A stretch of 64,000 bases of DNA, from contig JABSOW010000011.1 of NCBI GenBank assembly GCA_013215465.1, positions 1-64,000 on the forward strand, in the 5' to 3' direction. Below the pieces are notes generated by a model that saw only the letters and a program-made list of their open reading frames with translations, did no database searches and had not been told where the DNA came from. This document shows, one piece after another, positions 38,651 through 49,133 of this stretch. The translations under genes were made by a program, and so were the position numbers. Position 1 is the stretch's first letter. Each line of letters starts with the position of its first letter. Origin of the DNA: Colwellia sp. (lineage in GTDB: Bacteria > Pseudomonadota > Gammaproteobacteria > Enterobacterales > Alteromonadaceae).

Positions 38651-40474
38651 TTATCTATCTACATCCGCCATCACGTAATCAATGCTGCCAAGCGTAGCGA
38701 TTAAGTCGGCCACCATTTGTCCTCTTGAAATTAACGGTAACATTTGTAAATGGGCAAAACTGGGCGTGCGAATTCTAGTGCGATAACTCATGGTGCTGCC
38801 ATCACTAATAAGGTGGTAACCCATAATGCCTTTCGTGGCTTCGACAAACATTGACACTTCACCCACAGGAATTACCGGCCCCCAAGTAACATTGACAAAG
38901 TGGGGAATTAAGGTGTCAATATCTTGCATAGTGCGCGCTTTATCTGGTGGCGTAGTTTGCGGATGTTCTGCTTTGTATGGCCCAGCAGGCATATTATTTA
39001 AACATTGTTCAATAATACGAATGCTTTGCCGCATTTCTTCCACCCGTACTTTACAGCGATCATAACAATCACCTTTATGACCCAGTGGCACTTCAAAATC
39101 AAATTGATCATAACCGCCATAAGGTCGTTGTTTACGTAGGTCCCAGGCATAACCTGTGGCGCGCAAACCAGGCCCAGTAATCCCCCACTCCAACGCTTCT
39201 TTGCTGGAATAAGCACCAATATCAACAGTACGTTTTTTCAGTAACGCATTTTGCATCACCATTTTTTCATACTCATCAAGGCGCTTAGGTAAGTAGTTAA
39301 CATAATCTCTTACTAATTTATCCCAGCCTTGAGGTAAGTCTTGCGCAACGCCACCAATACGAAACCAGCTAGGGTGCATACGCGCACCAGTAAAAGCTTC
39401 AATAATGCCAAATAGCTTTTCTCGGTCGATAAACATATAAAAAATAGGTGACAAGGCGCCAATATCTTGGGCAAAAGTACCATAAAAAAGTAAATGGGAT
39501 AAAATGCGGAACATCTCTGCGGTCATTATTCGAATAACTTTGGCTCTGTCTGGCACCGTTATGTCGGCAAGTTTTTCAACCGCCATCACATAAGGGAAGT
39601 TATTCATTACCCCACCGAGATAGTCGATACGGTCGGTATAAGGGATATAACTATGCCAAGATTGACGTTCACCCATTTTTTCTGCGCCGCGATGGTGATA
39701 ACCAATATCAGGCACACAGTCGACAATTTCTTCACCGTCCATTTGTAAAACAATACGAAAAGCCCCATGAACGCTAGGATGATTTGGCCCGAGGTTTAAA
39801 AACATAAAATCATTATCTTCGCCATTAACACCACTTTGACGTTTCATGCCCCAGGCTTGTGGGTCAAACTTTAATGCTTGTTGCTCTTTATCTTGTTCAT
39901 CTGGCGGTAAAGTAAAAGGCGCCATTTCGGTAGCGCGCGCCGGATGGGTTTTTAATAACGGGTGTCCTTGCCAAGTGTTGGGCATTAAAATACGACAAAG
40001 GTAGGGATGACCGATAAAGTTGATACCAAACATATCCCACACTTCACGTTCATACCAATTAGCATTGAGCCAAATACGACTAACACTATCAATATTCTTA
40101 TCATGGCTAGACAATGCAACTTTCAAACGGATATCTTGATTTCGTTGATGAGACCGTAAATGATAGCTGACGGTAAAATCACCAACATGACTCGCTTTAT
40201 GCTGACGTTCGCTTTCATCAATGGCAGTTAAGTCAAAAAACATATCAAAAGGTTTTGATAAATTGTTTTTTAACGCGGCCATCAACTTACAAATATTGGC
40301 TTTATCAAGCCAAAAACTAGGAATGTCATCAACAATATTTTCAACCGCTGTAACTGGGGTTAATTTGACTTCTGGCAGCAGCGCGGTAACTTCATCAAAG
40401 AGACTAATAACATCAGCTTGCTGCCAATCTTTGCTGGCAGTAAGGTCAATACCATTCGCGACATTAGCTATCAT
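38651..40474 (-). CDS. nuoCD: NADH-quinone oxidoreductase fused subunit CD
   Basis: A 607-residue fusion of complex I subunits C and D, the arrangement of E. coli and relatives. The NuoC part (about 25-190) has [25 protein letters not shown]. The NuoD part (from about 215) has [59 protein letters not shown] (quinone-site residues), [30 protein letters not shown], and the C-terminal [12 protein letters not shown]. NuoD lines the quinone chamber near cluster N2 of NuoB, encoded just upstream. Confidence 0.97.
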   Translation of the reverse strand: MIANVANGIDLTASKDWQQADVISLFDEVTALLPEVKLTPVTAVENIVDDIPSFWLDKANICKLMAALKNNLSKPFDMFFDLTAIDESERQHKASHVGDFTVSYHLRSHQRNQDIRLKVALSSHDKNIDSVSRIWLNANWYEREVWDMFGINFIGHPYLCRILMPNTWQGHPLLKTHPARATEMAPFTLPPDEQDKEQQALKFDPQAWGMKRQSGVNGEDNDFMFLNLGPNHPSVHGAFRIVLQMDGEEIVDCVPDIGYHHRGAEKMGERQSWHSYIPYTDRIDYLGGVMNNFPYVMAVEKLADITVPDRAKVIRIMTAEMFRILSHLLFYGTFAQDIGALSPIFYMFIDREKLFGIIEAFTGARMHPSWFRIGGVAQDLPQGWDKLVRDYVNYLPKRLDEYEKMVMQNALLKKRTVDIGAYSSKEALEWGITGPGLRATGYAWDLRKQRPYGGYDQFDFEVPLGHKGDCYDRCKVRVEEMRQSIRIIEQCLNNMPAGPYKAEHPQTTPPDKARTMQDIDTLIPHFVNVTWGPVIPVGEVSMFVEATKGIMGYHLISDGSTMSYRTRIRTPSFAHLQMLPLISRGQMVADLIATLGSIDYVMADVDR

Positions 40475-40525
40475 TATTCACCCCAACTTTAATAGCTGCC
40501 ATTAATAGCTTAATTAAGCTCTTCA

Positions 40526-41164
40526 TTAAGATAAGTCCGGTGAATCTAGATTAGTGACTTGTATGCGACTTTTATGCTTAATATCTCTGAGTGAAGGTTT
40601 GGCAATTTGTGATACCGACTGCTCACCTACCACCCAACTTAACGGCCTAGGTTGGTGTTCAATTTGATTTTGTAATAACAGTAAACCTTCGATTAAGGCT
40701 TCTGGACGAGGCGGGCAACCGGGCACATAAACATCAACAGGAATAAATTTATCAACCCCCTGCACTACCGAATAAATATCGTACATGCCGCCAGAATTGG
40801 CACAAGAGCCCATTGAAATAATCCAACGAGGCTCTAATAATTGCTCATATAAATGTTGAATAACCGGTGCCATTTTTCGAAAACAAGTACCTGAAATCAC
40901 CATTAAATCAGCTTGTCTTGGCGTAGCACGAATTACCTCAGCACCAAAGCGCGCAATGTCATGGCGAGAGGTAAAACTAGTTGCCATTTCTACATAGCAA
41001 CAACTTAAGCCAAAGTTAAATGGCCAAATAGAATTTTTTCGTCCCCAATTAATCATATCATCAAGCCTAGCCATGAAAACGCTACGTTGTAGCTCTTGCT
41101 CGGTTACTGCATTAGCTTGGCTCATTTGCTCATCAAGTTTGGCTTTTGTTAATGACCATTCCAT
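40526..41164 (-). CDS. nuoB: NADH-quinone oxidoreductase subunit B
   Basis: A 212-residue complex I subunit carrying cluster N2, the electron donor to quinone. Ligand cysteines are seen in [26 protein letters not shown] and [20 protein letters not shown], with [14 protein letters not shown] between. It overlaps the nuoA stop by one base. Confidence 0.97.
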   Translation of the reverse strand: MEWSLTKAKLDEQMSQANAVTEQELQRSVFMARLDDMINWGRKNSIWPFNFGLSCCYVEMATSFTSRHDIARFGAEVIRATPRQADLMVISGTCFRKMAPVIQHLYEQLLEPRWIISMGSCANSGGMYDIYSVVQGVDKFIPVDVYVPGCPPRPEALIEGLLLLQNQIEHQPRPLSWVVGEQSVSQIAKPSLRDIKHKSRIQVTNLDSPDLS

Positions 41165-41592
41165 TAAAATCGCTCCTTATTACTAAGATTCAGCTGTTGA
41201 ACACGAAGTGGTTGATGACGCTTATTCAGCTCTAATGCGCCTATTCTAATGAGATAAACTAACGCGGCTAATAACACAAAAATGAAAATGCTTGCCTCAA
41301 TAAAGCCAAGCCAACCCACGTCATCAAAGGCAATAACCCAAGCAAAAAGGAAGATGGTTTCTAGATCGAAGATGACAAAGAAAATAGCGTACAAAAAGAA
41401 GTGATTACCAAAGCGAGTTTTATTGTTATCTATAGAAACGATGCCTGATTCATATGGCGTATTTTTAGCACGGGATACTGTTTTTGGCCCTAAAAAATAA
41501 GACAAAACCATCATAAAAATCAGCATCACGACTAAAATAATAAAGTACGCCGCTATCGGCCAAATTTCATTAACCTGATTAGTTAATTCCAC
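41164..41592 (-). CDS. nuoA: NADH-quinone oxidoreductase subunit A
   Basis: A 142-residue, three-helix complex I subunit. Family motifs are [12 protein letters not shown] and [26 protein letters not shown]. The start codon is GTG at 41592, preceded by a G-rich stretch. It is the first gene of the 13-gene nuo operon that runs to 26202. Confidence 0.96.
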   Translation of the reverse strand: MELTNQVNEIWPIAAYFIILVVMLIFMMVLSYFLGPKTVSRAKNTPYESGIVSIDNNKTRFGNHFFLYAIFFVIFDLETIFLFAWVIAFDDVGWLGFIEASIFIFVLLAALVYLIRIGALELNKRHQPLRVQQLNLSNKERF

Positions 41593-42031
41593 TACGCCCC
41601 CAATTCCTATGTTTATTATTATTGTTGATAAACAACTAGGATAAATATTATTTTTTTTGGTTTATTGTTGAGTCCGATTGCTAACTATCGAACGGTTTTA
41701 ATATGACTATTAAATTTTTTATCAAAAAATCCGTCTACAAAACAAGCATAGTAGACATTTATTAAATAAAAAGTAGAAAGTGACTTTTTTATTTGAATTC
41801 AATAGGGTTGCTGCAAAGACAGGGCTATTAGCTTTACCGCATTTATATAAGTAGTAGCGATAGAGGTACCTATTTAATATAGAGGTAGGAACTTAACATG
41901 TCACATCAAAATGAAAAAGTGATGGCATGGCACACGTTATCTAAGCCGCGACATTAGCACCATGTTAATTTATATTATTAGTTTTTAATTTGTTAACATG
42001 AGTTAACATCATCAACCATAGAGATAAAAAA
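41593..42031. promoter_or_regulatory. nuo upstream region
   Basis: About 440 bp between nuoA and the rightward gene at 42 kb, expected to hold both promoters. I could not choose a core promoter with confidence. A 19-codon frame with a good ribosome site (41898-41957) lies within it and is listed separately. Confidence 0.5.
41898..41957 (+). CDS. Possible 19-residue small ORF
   Basis: ATG at 41898 preceded at 7 bp by AGGTAGGA, encoding MSHQNEKVMAWHTLSKPRH and then TAG. There is no hydrophobic segment or known motif. It could be a leader peptide or chance; the only support is the ribosome site. It sits between nuoA and the exonuclease-fold gene, on the strand of the latter. Confidence 0.2.
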   Translation: MSHQNEKVMAWHTLSKPRH

Positions 42032-43135
42032 ATTAATCAGACACTCCCCCTTGTAACAGAGTCAGTATCAGTAGTAAATACACAACTTAAAATTGCTACG
42101 TTCAATTTGTTTAATTACCTTGAGCCGCCCAATGCTTTTTATGAGTTTGAACGTATTTATAGCGCACAACAATGGCAAAAAAAACAACATTGGATTACTG
42201 ATTATTTACGTGAATATCAGCCTGACATTATTGGTTTTCAAGAAGTATTTAGTACTGAGTCGTTACAAAAATTAGTACTAGCACAGGGGTATGATTATTT
42301 TGCAGTGATTGATCAACCCCATGTTATTGATGATTTTATTTATCAACGCCCTGTTGTTGCCATTGCATCTCGTTACCCTATTGTTGATATAAAAGCAGTA
42401 AAATCAAATACTGAGCTTGCACAAGCATTAGGTTTAGCCAATGACTTTTCTTTTAGCCGAAAGGTAGTCAGAGCTACGATTACAGTACCTCATTTAGGTA
42501 ACTGCGATTGTTATGTGGTGCACTTTAAATCTAAACGTTCAATGATTGAACTCGATCAGCAAAGACAAAGTTTATCGGCAGAACAAACGATTATTGAAAG
42601 TCTAAAAGCACAAGTAGCGGGTAGTTGGGGCTCAACCATACAGCGTGGTAGCGAAGCAACGTTATTAATGATTGAGATGATAGAGCGGCGTGAGGCTACT
42701 GGAAACCCAATGATATTAATGGGTGATTTTAATAATACTTTAACTGATGGGGTGTTAAATCACCTACTGACAAACACCTTACGTTTTGTCTCGCACACTG
42801 ACCGTGATGCCTATCTTGCTAAGTATTGTTTAAATGACGCTTGGAATTTATTTAAAGTAGCACTAGCGAATGAAATCATTGATGGTGATGAAGCCAGTGA
42901 GGCTAATCGAGGAAAAGAAATATCGCGTACGCCAACCCATTATTTTGGCGGTAGCAGCTCGGTACTCGATTACATTTTATTATCATGTGAATTTGATGCT
43001 AGTTATCACGATAGTCTTTATCAAGTCAGCGCTTATGACACTTACGATCGACATTTAATTAATCCTATTTTTGAACGTGATGGCGAAAGTACCGATCATG
43101 GCATTGTGTCAGTGACATTAACCTTAAGATCATAA
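42032..43135 (+). CDS. Endonuclease/exonuclease/phosphatase-fold protein
   Basis: A predicted Mg-dependent phosphodiesterase or nuclease of the EEP (DNase I-like) superfamily. Motifs in order: KIATFNLFNYLE (first strand and Asn), PDIIGFQEVF (catalytic Glu), YVVHFKSKRS, MILMGDFNNTL (Asp/Asn), and STDHGIVSVTL (terminal Asp-His). Substrate cannot be told. The start is unclear: the first legal start codon in frame, TTG at 42107, lies after the conserved TFN, so it would remove part of the active fold. The frame is open from 42002 without ATG, GTG or TTG. I tentatively use ATT at 42032; an ATC or an upstream frameshift is possible. Confidence 0.75.
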   Translation: MNQTLPLVTESVSVVNTQLKIATFNLFNYLEPPNAFYEFERIYSAQQWQKKQHWITDYLREYQPDIIGFQEVFSTESLQKLVLAQGYDYFAVIDQPHVIDDFIYQRPVVAIASRYPIVDIKAVKSNTELAQALGLANDFSFSRKVVRATITVPHLGNCDCYVVHFKSKRSMIELDQQRQSLSAEQTIIESLKAQVAGSWGSTIQRGSEATLLMIEMIERREATGNPMILMGDFNNTLTDGVLNHLLTNTLRFVSHTDRDAYLAKYCLNDAWNLFKVALANEIIDGDEASEANRGKEISRTPTHYFGGSSSVLDYILLSCEFDASYHDSLYQVSAYDTYDRHLINPIFERDGESTDHGIVSVTLTLRS

Positions 43136-43306
43136 TCGTTACTGCCAACCTCAATAATAAATAATCGATGAGAGGAGCTGAGGCCTTTAAATTATTGTTA
43201 ACTTTTTTATTTTTTATTTTTTATTTTTTTAAATAAATTTGAACTTATTATAAAAGTAGCACTCTTACTTAACAGTAATGTTATTCCCTTAGTGTTTCAT
43301 GTTTTA

Positions 43307-43336
43307 TGCGCTTATTCTTATAAGCGCATTTTTTTT
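43307..43336 (+). terminator. Terminator after the EEP gene
   Basis: Perfect 8-bp stem TGCGCTTA (43307-43314) / TAAGCGCA (43321-43328) followed by eight T. It lies 170 bp past the EEP stop and just before the convergent end of the helicase gene. Confidence 0.8.
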
Positions 43337-43346
43337 GCTCTTTTTA

Positions 43347-44882
43347 TTATACTGAGGTAGCTAATTCTTGCTTTGCTATTGCCGTTATCAAATTGCTAAC
43401 TCTAAGTAATAAGCCTCTAATAGATTGGTTTTGAGCGTGCAGCATCTCAACTAACTTAGTGCAACTATCAACTAATGAATCACTGTAAGCGAATCCTATC
43501 AGCGCAACTATCTTCACCATACCGACCTCATCAAGCATCTTGCTACTTTCGTCTTGCTGTTCATAAACAATATTAACCAACTCGATAGTGCTAACAAATT
43601 TTTCCATTCGAGGGTTAAGCCTGATTAACGTTGCCGCCCTATTACTTGCCGCTCTATCAACAAGCTCTTTGCTGGCAACTAACCTAGGGCGAGTTTTTTT
43701 ACGGGCACTAGCTGGTTTTCTTTTAACAATCTTGCGCTCTATTGATTCATCATAGCTAAACTCGCCATCAACAAACTGACCTATATTGGTCACACTCAAT
43801 CGCTCAGACATAATAGCGGCAGACTTAGCCGTTTTACGGGTAAAGTCTCGGTAATCCTCAGCAAAGCCATGAGTAGAGATACATTGTGCTAAATCTAGTA
43901 TTAACGCATTAGTTTTGCCCTTTGATGCGCGTAAACATCTGCCGATAATCTGCAAATACAGTCTTAATATTTTGGTAGGTCGAGCTAAAACAACACAATC
44001 AGTAGTAGGATCATCAAAACCAATGGTCAGCATAGACATATTAATTATTAGCCTAACCTCGTTTGACTTGTACCGTCGTATGCTTTCATCATTATCACTA
44101 TTCGCCCGCTGAGAGTGAACAAACTCATGTTGAACATCTAATAAATTAAAGGCCTCAGATAGCGCCTCTACGTGCTTGATGGAGTTAGCAAACAGCATAA
44201 CCTTGCGACCCTGAGATAGTGCGTCATCAATGGTCTGCTGTGCAACTAAGGAGCAATGTTCAAGTAATATACAGTCTAATCCTGAAACACTAAAGTCACC
44301 CCGATACATCTTAACGGCGCTATAATCTATTTCTTGGGATAGGCTAGGTACTTTGTAAACCGGCTTGGCTAATTCACCCAATTCAATCAACTGCTTAGTA
44401 GTCGTTTCTTCAATCAAATTCATCGACTGATCAATATAAACGCCTAATCTATCAATGGGTGTGGCAGTTAGGCCTATAATCAAGTCAGGAGATAGCTCTT
44501 CACGCATGGCAATATAAACGCCCCCCATACAGCCGACATGATATTCATCACGTAAAAGTACATCACACTTTATATTTAGGTGCTTTCGTCGAGCGAATGA
44601 CTGCTCCATCACTAACGTCACATCACCACCAGCAACATATTTGTAGCCAGACTTAACCACGCTAACAGTTAGGCCATTAGAGGTGAGTGTGTGTAATAAT
44701 TGCGGAATTAATGCCGCATTACGTAAACTTACGACTACATTTTTGTCGGACATTGCTTGGCATAATTTAAGTATGCAGATGCTCTTACCGCCGCCGGTAG
44801 GCAGGGCGATAATAGAATTTTTTCCTGCGTTAATAGCCTTACTGACGCTGTTATTCTGATAATCTTTTTCTAATATCTGCAT
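43347..44882 (-). CDS. SF2 (SSL2/UvsW-like) DNA/RNA helicase
   Basis: A 511-residue superfamily 2 helicase. Motif I is PTGGGKS (28-34), motif II is the variant DEYH (112-115), motif III LTATP (138-142), motif V TIGFDDP (287-293), and motif VI QIIGRCLR (311-318). After the helicase core there is a basic linker (KRKPASARKKTRPR, about 398-411) and a C-terminal helical domain of about 100 residues that I do not recognise. Similar stand-alone SSL2-like helicases occur in phages and genomic islands. It has no nuclease, methylase or other partner beside it, and the neighbouring DNA is repeat-rich, so it is probably acquired. Cellular role unknown. Confidence 0.85.
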   Translation of the reverse strand: MQILEKDYQNNSVSKAINAGKNSIIALPTGGGKSICILKLCQAMSDKNVVVSLRNAALIPQLLHTLTSNGLTVSVVKSGYKYVAGGDVTLVMEQSFARRKHLNIKCDVLLRDEYHVGCMGGVYIAMREELSPDLIIGLTATPIDRLGVYIDQSMNLIEETTTKQLIELGELAKPVYKVPSLSQEIDYSAVKMYRGDFSVSGLDCILLEHCSLVAQQTIDDALSQGRKVMLFANSIKHVEALSEAFNLLDVQHEFVHSQRANSDNDESIRRYKSNEVRLIINMSMLTIGFDDPTTDCVVLARPTKILRLYLQIIGRCLRASKGKTNALILDLAQCISTHGFAEDYRDFTRKTAKSAAIMSERLSVTNIGQFVDGEFSYDESIERKIVKRKPASARKKTRPRLVASKELVDRAASNRAATLIRLNPRMEKFVSTIELVNIVYEQQDESSKMLDEVGMVKIVALIGFAYSDSLVDSCTKLVEMLHAQNQSIRGLLLRVSNLITAIAKQELATSV

Positions 44883-45130
44883 GCCATACTACTCGGGGTT
44901 TTTTCTTGTTTTGGTAATGTTAACAGTCTGTTATTGTAAGCGATAAACCAGTAAATTCTACCTTTAAGCTTGCTCACAACGTAATTCCCATAACATGACT
45001 CATGTGTGGTGCAGCATAAGTCTGGTCGAAAGGGGGCATCATTATATACCTAAATTACTTCAAGATGCAGACTTCAACTATTCATTTTTTAAACTATTTA
45101 ATTTTATTGTGCTTTGAGTGTGATTATTTA

Positions 45131-45348
45131 CTTGGCATCGCGGTGGCGATCTTACCTTTTGTGTGTTCAACTTCAAGCGCTTGGAGTGTGACTCCCTGCT
45201 TGGCAACGCGGTGGCGACCACACCCAAGGGGCGACGTATTTGCGTTCACTGTAATATATTCAACAGCAAACGTTTGGAGTTTACTATTCTGCTTGGCGTC
45301 GCGGTGGCGACTACACCCAAAGGGACACTGCCTCCGGCGTCCCCTTGG
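45131..45348 (+). repeat. Three degenerate direct repeats
   Basis: Three copies share CTTGGCnnCGCGGTGGCGA, starting at 45131, 45199 and 45292. The second and third continue as nnACACCCAAAGGG-like sequence. The third ends in a hairpin, CCAAAGGGACAC...GCGTCCCCTTGG (45317-45348). Spacing is 68 and 93 bp, and the flanks (CTTGGAGTGTGACT-like) are also partly conserved. This looks like a dispersed intergenic repeat family rather than an array with unique spacers. Confidence 0.75.
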
Positions 45349-45662
45349 AACCCCACGGAGTCCCTACTCAGCAAAACATTCAATAACCAACTAGCGCAAA
45401 CCACGAATCCTGCCGATTTATCATCCCTGAACAGCGGCAGCCCTCGACATCCATGTCTCAGGTCGAGGCTTGCCATTGCTAGTTGGCCATTTCATTGCTG
45501 AGATGGGAATTGGAGTGTTTGGCACTATTCGGTAAACAAACGAAACATATTAGTTTTTCGAGCATCAAAAAATACTAAAGCAACATGTAATCCCCTAACC
45601 TAACAACATGTACTAGATCTGCGTGTACAAACGCTGAAATGAACGAAAGTGTTCACGTATTA

Positions 45663-45705
45663 CTGGCATGGATGCCAGTCAAAGCGATGTAGGGCATGGA
45701 TGCCC
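45663..45705. repeat. Two GGCATGGATGCC palindromes
   Basis: CTGGCATGGATGCCAG (45663-45678) and GGGCATGGATGCCC (45692-45705) are separated by 13 bp. Both share the 12-bp core GGCATGGATGCC and can fold into short hairpins. They lie between the direct repeats and the inverted repeat copy. Confidence 0.7.
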
Positions 45706-45776
45706 GTTCAGCGCTGTTACGTCGACAACACTTGAGTGAATGTAAGATTACGTTTGGGTCGCAGCGCTGGGGGATT

Positions 45777-45829
45777 CCAAAGGGGGCTCGGCGTTTAGCC
45801 CCCTTTGGGTGTCGTCGCCACCGCGACAA
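45777..45829 (-). repeat. Inverted copy of the repeat with strong hairpin
   Basis: On the minus strand this reads TTGTCGCGGTGGCGACGACA, then CCCAAAGGGGGCT. It matches the 45292 repeat. The part 45777-45808 forms a near-perfect 12-bp stem (CCAAAGGGGGCT / AGCCCCCTTTGG). Confidence 0.75.
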
Positions 45830-45962
45830 TAGAAAAAGTATAGATACAAATTATGATCTGGCTCCATGTTACTTTATAAAAACCTTTAAGTTTTACTTAA
45901 AGGTTTTACAATTTAAGTAAAACTCAGTATGTTCAATCTATATACAAAATTAAGGATAGCAA

Positions 45963-46843
45963 ATGAGTAATATTTTGGAGGTAACCCTCTCTTATGATGG
46001 AAAAAATGCAAGAAATCATGAAATTGATTTCTATGATGTTTCTCAAGCTTTAATTGGGTTTCAAAGAACTTTAGCCTTAACAACCCACTTAATTCTTAAT
46101 AATAAAATTATCACTCAAGCACCAGCATTAAAAAACGCTCAAATTTTAGCTTTACCTCCCGAAGAAGGAAGCTGGAAAATTACTGCTGGTTTAGCTTTAA
46201 CAGGTTTATACGCAGTCACTACTACGCCTCAAAATACGGTATTAGGCCATTTAGTCTTTCTGCTTATGACTATGTGATTTCTGAAAGTATTGGAAAACAT
46301 GTTGATTTTAATAAATCTCTAAACCAATTATATGAAGAAGCGGAAAAGAATAAGATTAATATAAAACCTATAACTATAAATAAAGCAGATTCATTAATAG
46401 AAAAATGTGAAACAGCAATTAAGGATATCCATAGGCCTATTTATAAAACTGAATCAGCAGATAAAGCATCATTTTCAGCTAAGGTAGGAAATTCAAGTAC
46501 CTTATCATCTACCTCCTTTACAATAGATAGCTATAACTATATTGATCAATATCTTGTTCATCAAGTACCCTTATTGATTAAAGGGCGTATTTCAAGCTAT
46601 AACAGTAATACATTTAAAGGAAGAATATATTCACATGAAGAAGGTAGACCTATTTCTTTTGAATTACAGCCTCCTTCACGAGGTAACCACCATTTAGACC
46701 TTATAATAGCAAGTTTGAGTGCTTACACTAAAAATGAATTCGATAATGAATGGTTAGATGTTTTTTGTACAATACAAAAAGTTACTAGTAAATCTGGGCA
46801 TCTAAAGAGCTATAAAATATTAAATATAACTCATAAAATCTAA
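45963..46843 (+). pseudogene. Frameshifted gene of unknown function
   Basis: Two frames join into one protein: 45963-46277 (MSNILEVTLSYDGKNARNHEIDFYDVSQALIGFQRTLALTTHLI...) and 46274-46843. At about 46255-46262 the first frame ends in HLVFLLMTM. Shifting by one base at GTCTTTCTGC gives HLV(F/Y)SAYDYVISESIGKHVDFNKSL, which continues smoothly, so one base appears to be missing. The combined product is about 292 residues, with a hydrophobic segment near 77-93 and no catalytic motif I know. A good terminator follows. It is either a recent pseudogene or a sequencing error in a T run. Intact homologues would resolve it. Confidence 0.7.
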
Positions 46844-46847
46844 AATA

Positions 46848-46884
46848 AAAAACCCGCACTCTCTATTAGAAAATGCGGGTTTTT
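46848..46884. terminator. Bidirectional terminator
   Basis: Perfect 11-bp stem AAAAACCCGCA (46848-46858) / TGCGGGTTTTT (46874-46884), placed between the frameshifted gene and the convergent end of sucD. It can serve both directions. Confidence 0.88.
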
Positions 46885-46915
46885 AATAAGAACTCAGTTT
46901 GCAATCAAAAGCTGA

Positions 46916-47788
46916 TTACCAACCTGTTTTCTCTTTAAGTGCTTTGCCGATGTCAGCTAAAGAACGAACAGTTTTAACACCCGCCGCTTCTAATGCTTTA
47001 AATTTCTCTTCAGCCGTACCTTTACCACCAGCGATAATCGCGCCAGCGTGACCCATACGCTTACCTTCTGGTGCAGTAACACCAGCAATGTAAGATACCA
47101 CAGGTTTAGTAACGTGAGCTTTGATGTATTCCGCTGCTTCTTCTTCAGCAGTACCACCAATTTCACCAATCATTACGATTGCTTCAGTTTGAGGATCGTT
47201 TTGGAACATTTCCAATACGTCGATGAAGTTAGTACCTGGAATCGGGTCACCACCAATACCTACACAAGTAGATTGGCCAAAACCAAAATCAGTAGTTTGC
47301 TTAACGGCTTCGTACGTTAACGTACCAGAACGTGAAACAATACCAACTTTACCTGGTAAATGGATGTGACCTGGCATGATACCAATTTTAGTCTCGCCCG
47401 GAGTGATAACACCTGGACAGTTAGGACCGATCATGCGAACGCCAGATTGATCAAGCTTAGCTTTAACATCAACCATATCTAAAGTTGGAATACCTTCAGT
47501 AATAGTGATGATAATTTTAATGCCAGCATCAATCGCTTCTAAAATTGCATCTTTACAGAACGGAGCAGGAACGTAGATAACGGTCGCTGTTGCGCCCGTT
47601 GCTTCTACTGCTTCACGTACTGTATTGAATACTGGTAAACCAAGATGCGTTTGACCGCCTTTACCTGGGCTTACGCCACCAACCATTTGTGTACCATAGT
47701 CAATAGCTTGCTCTGAATGGAAAGTACCTTGACCACCAGTGAAACCTTGACAGATAACTTTAGTATCTTTATTAATTAAGATAGACAT
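46916..47788 (-). CDS. sucD: Succinyl-CoA synthetase alpha subunit
   Basis: A 290-residue subunit (E. coli 289) that binds CoA and carries the phosphohistidine. Seen: [20 protein letters not shown] (CoA site), [31 protein letters not shown], and [21 protein letters not shown] with the catalytic histidine. It makes ATP or GTP from succinyl-CoA in the TCA cycle. It overlaps the sucC stop by one base and is the last gene of sdhCDAB-sucABCD. Confidence 0.98.
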   Translation of the reverse strand: MSILINKDTKVICQGFTGGQGTFHSEQAIDYGTQMVGGVSPGKGGQTHLGLPVFNTVREAVEATGATATVIYVPAPFCKDAILEAIDAGIKIIITITEGIPTLDMVDVKAKLDQSGVRMIGPNCPGVITPGETKIGIMPGHIHLPGKVGIVSRSGTLTYEAVKQTTDFGFGQSTCVGIGGDPIPGTNFIDVLEMFQNDPQTEAIVMIGEIGGTAEEEAAEYIKAHVTKPVVSYIAGVTAPEGKRMGHAGAIIAGGKGTAEEKFKALEAAGVKTVRSLADIGKALKEKTGW

Positions 47789-48954
47789 TATTTGCCCTCC
47801 GCAGCGGCTACAACTTTCTCAGCTGCATCAGTTAATGACTCAGCAGCAATGATGTCTAAGCCAGAATTTTTAAGAACTTCACGACCTAATTCAGCATTAG
47901 TACCTTCAAGACGTACAATAACAGGCACTTTAACGCCTACTTCTTTAACCGCGCCAATAATACCTTCAGCAATCATGTCACAACGAACAATGCCACCAAA
48001 GATGTTAACTAAAACAGCTTTAACGTTTTCGTCAGAAAGGATGATTTTGAATGCTTCAGATACACGTTCTTTGTTTGCTCCGCCGCCAACATCAAGGAAG
48101 TTAGCAGGCTTGCCGCCGTGTAAATTAACGATATCCATAGTACCCATTGCTAGGCCTGCACCGTTAACCATACAACCAACAGTACCATCAAGCGCTACAT
48201 AGTTAAGCTCCCATTGTGCTGCATGTGCTTCACGTTCATCTTCTTGAGATGGATCATGGAAAGCGCGGATTTTTGGTTGACGATATAACGCATTACCATC
48301 AATACCAATTTTACCGTCTAAACAATGAAGATTACCTTCGTCAGTAATAACTAACGGGTTAATTTCAAGTAAGGCAAAATCAAAATCTTCAAACATTTTA
48401 GCAAGACCTAAGAAGATCTTAACAAATTGCTTCATTTGAGTAGGGTTTAAACCTAATTTAAAACCTAATTCACGTGCTTGGTAAGGTTGAGCGCCAACAA
48501 GTGGATCAATTTCAGCTTTGTGAATTAATTCAGGAGTCTCTTCAGCAATCTTCTCAATGTCAACACCGCCTTCAGTAGAAGCCATGAAAACAACTCTTTG
48601 TGAAGCTCTGTCAACTACAGCGCCAAGATATAACTCGTTAGCAATTTCAGTACAGCTTTCAACTAAGATTTTAGCAACCGGTTGGCCGTTTGCATCTGTT
48701 TGATAAGTAACTAAGTTCTTACCTAACCAATGTTGAGCGAATTCTTTGATTTCTTCTTTGGTTGTAACTAGCTTAACACCGCCAGCTTTACCACGTCCGC
48801 CTGCGTGTACTTGAGTTTTAACAACCCACTTATCGCCGCCAATTTTATCAGCAGCTTCTGCAGCTTCGTGAGGGGTATCGCAAGCGAAACCTTCAGAAAC
48901 TGGTAAACCATATTCAGCGAATAATTGTTTCGCTTGATACTCATGCAAATTCAT
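47788..48954 (-). CDS. sucC: Succinyl-CoA synthetase beta subunit
   Basis: An ATP-grasp subunit of succinyl-CoA synthetase. From the ATG at 48954 it has 388 residues, the same as E. coli, beginning [19 protein letters not shown]. The open frame starts at 48996, but those 14 extra residues are not part of the family. Motifs: [54 protein letters not shown] and [16 protein letters not shown]. Confidence 0.97.
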   Translation of the reverse strand: MNLHEYQAKQLFAEYGLPVSEGFACDTPHEAAEAADKIGGDKWVVKTQVHAGGRGKAGGVKLVTTKEEIKEFAQHWLGKNLVTYQTDANGQPVAKILVESCTEIANELYLGAVVDRASQRVVFMASTEGGVDIEKIAEETPELIHKAEIDPLVGAQPYQARELGFKLGLNPTQMKQFVKIFLGLAKMFEDFDFALLEINPLVITDEGNLHCLDGKIGIDGNALYRQPKIRAFHDPSQEDEREAHAAQWELNYVALDGTVGCMVNGAGLAMGTMDIVNLHGGKPANFLDVGGGANKERVSEAFKIILSDENVKAVLVNIFGGIVRCDMIAEGIIGAVKEVGVKVPVIVRLEGTNAELGREVLKNSGLDIIAAESLTDAAEKVVAAAEGK

Positions 48955-49133
48955 GGTGTTTTTCCATTTATCTGTGAATGATGGCATATACTTCAAGTAC
49001 TTAGTTTTATTACGTACCAGTACTTAAGTAGGATGCCGATGAAAAGTCGCCTGATTATAGTACATTAGCTCTAATGACGGTAGTCAAAAAGAGCTAATAC
49101 TATAGTCTACTATCAAGATATTTATTTACCTTA

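Larger units (their letters stand above)
44883..45962. other. Repeat-rich 1-kb non-coding segment
   Basis: Between the helicase and the frameshifted gene lies about 1.08 kb with no credible gene. It is more GC-rich than its surroundings and holds degenerate repeats (45131-45348, inverted copy at 45777-45829) and two small palindromes (45663-45705). The open frames here arise from the repeats and do not look like proteins. Confidence 0.75.

Noticed and set aside
26202-41592. Complex I cluster as a hydrogenase-type or Mrp antiporter complex
   Set aside because: All of A, B, CD, E, F, G, H, I, J, K, L, M and N are present with intact NADH/FMN and iron-sulfur motifs, so it is a standard NADH dehydrogenase.
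45131-45348. Possible CRISPR array
   Set aside because: Repeats are degenerate, unequally spaced (68 and 93 bp), the similarity extends into the spacers, and no cas genes are near.
45065-45920. Several open frames (109, 112, 76 and 74 residues)
   Set aside because: They are translations of the repeats and palindromes, overlap on both strands and have no protein-like composition.
47788-48996. Longer start of sucC at 48996
   Set aside because: The extra 14 residues are not in the family; [12 protein letters not shown] at 48954 gives the standard 388 residues.
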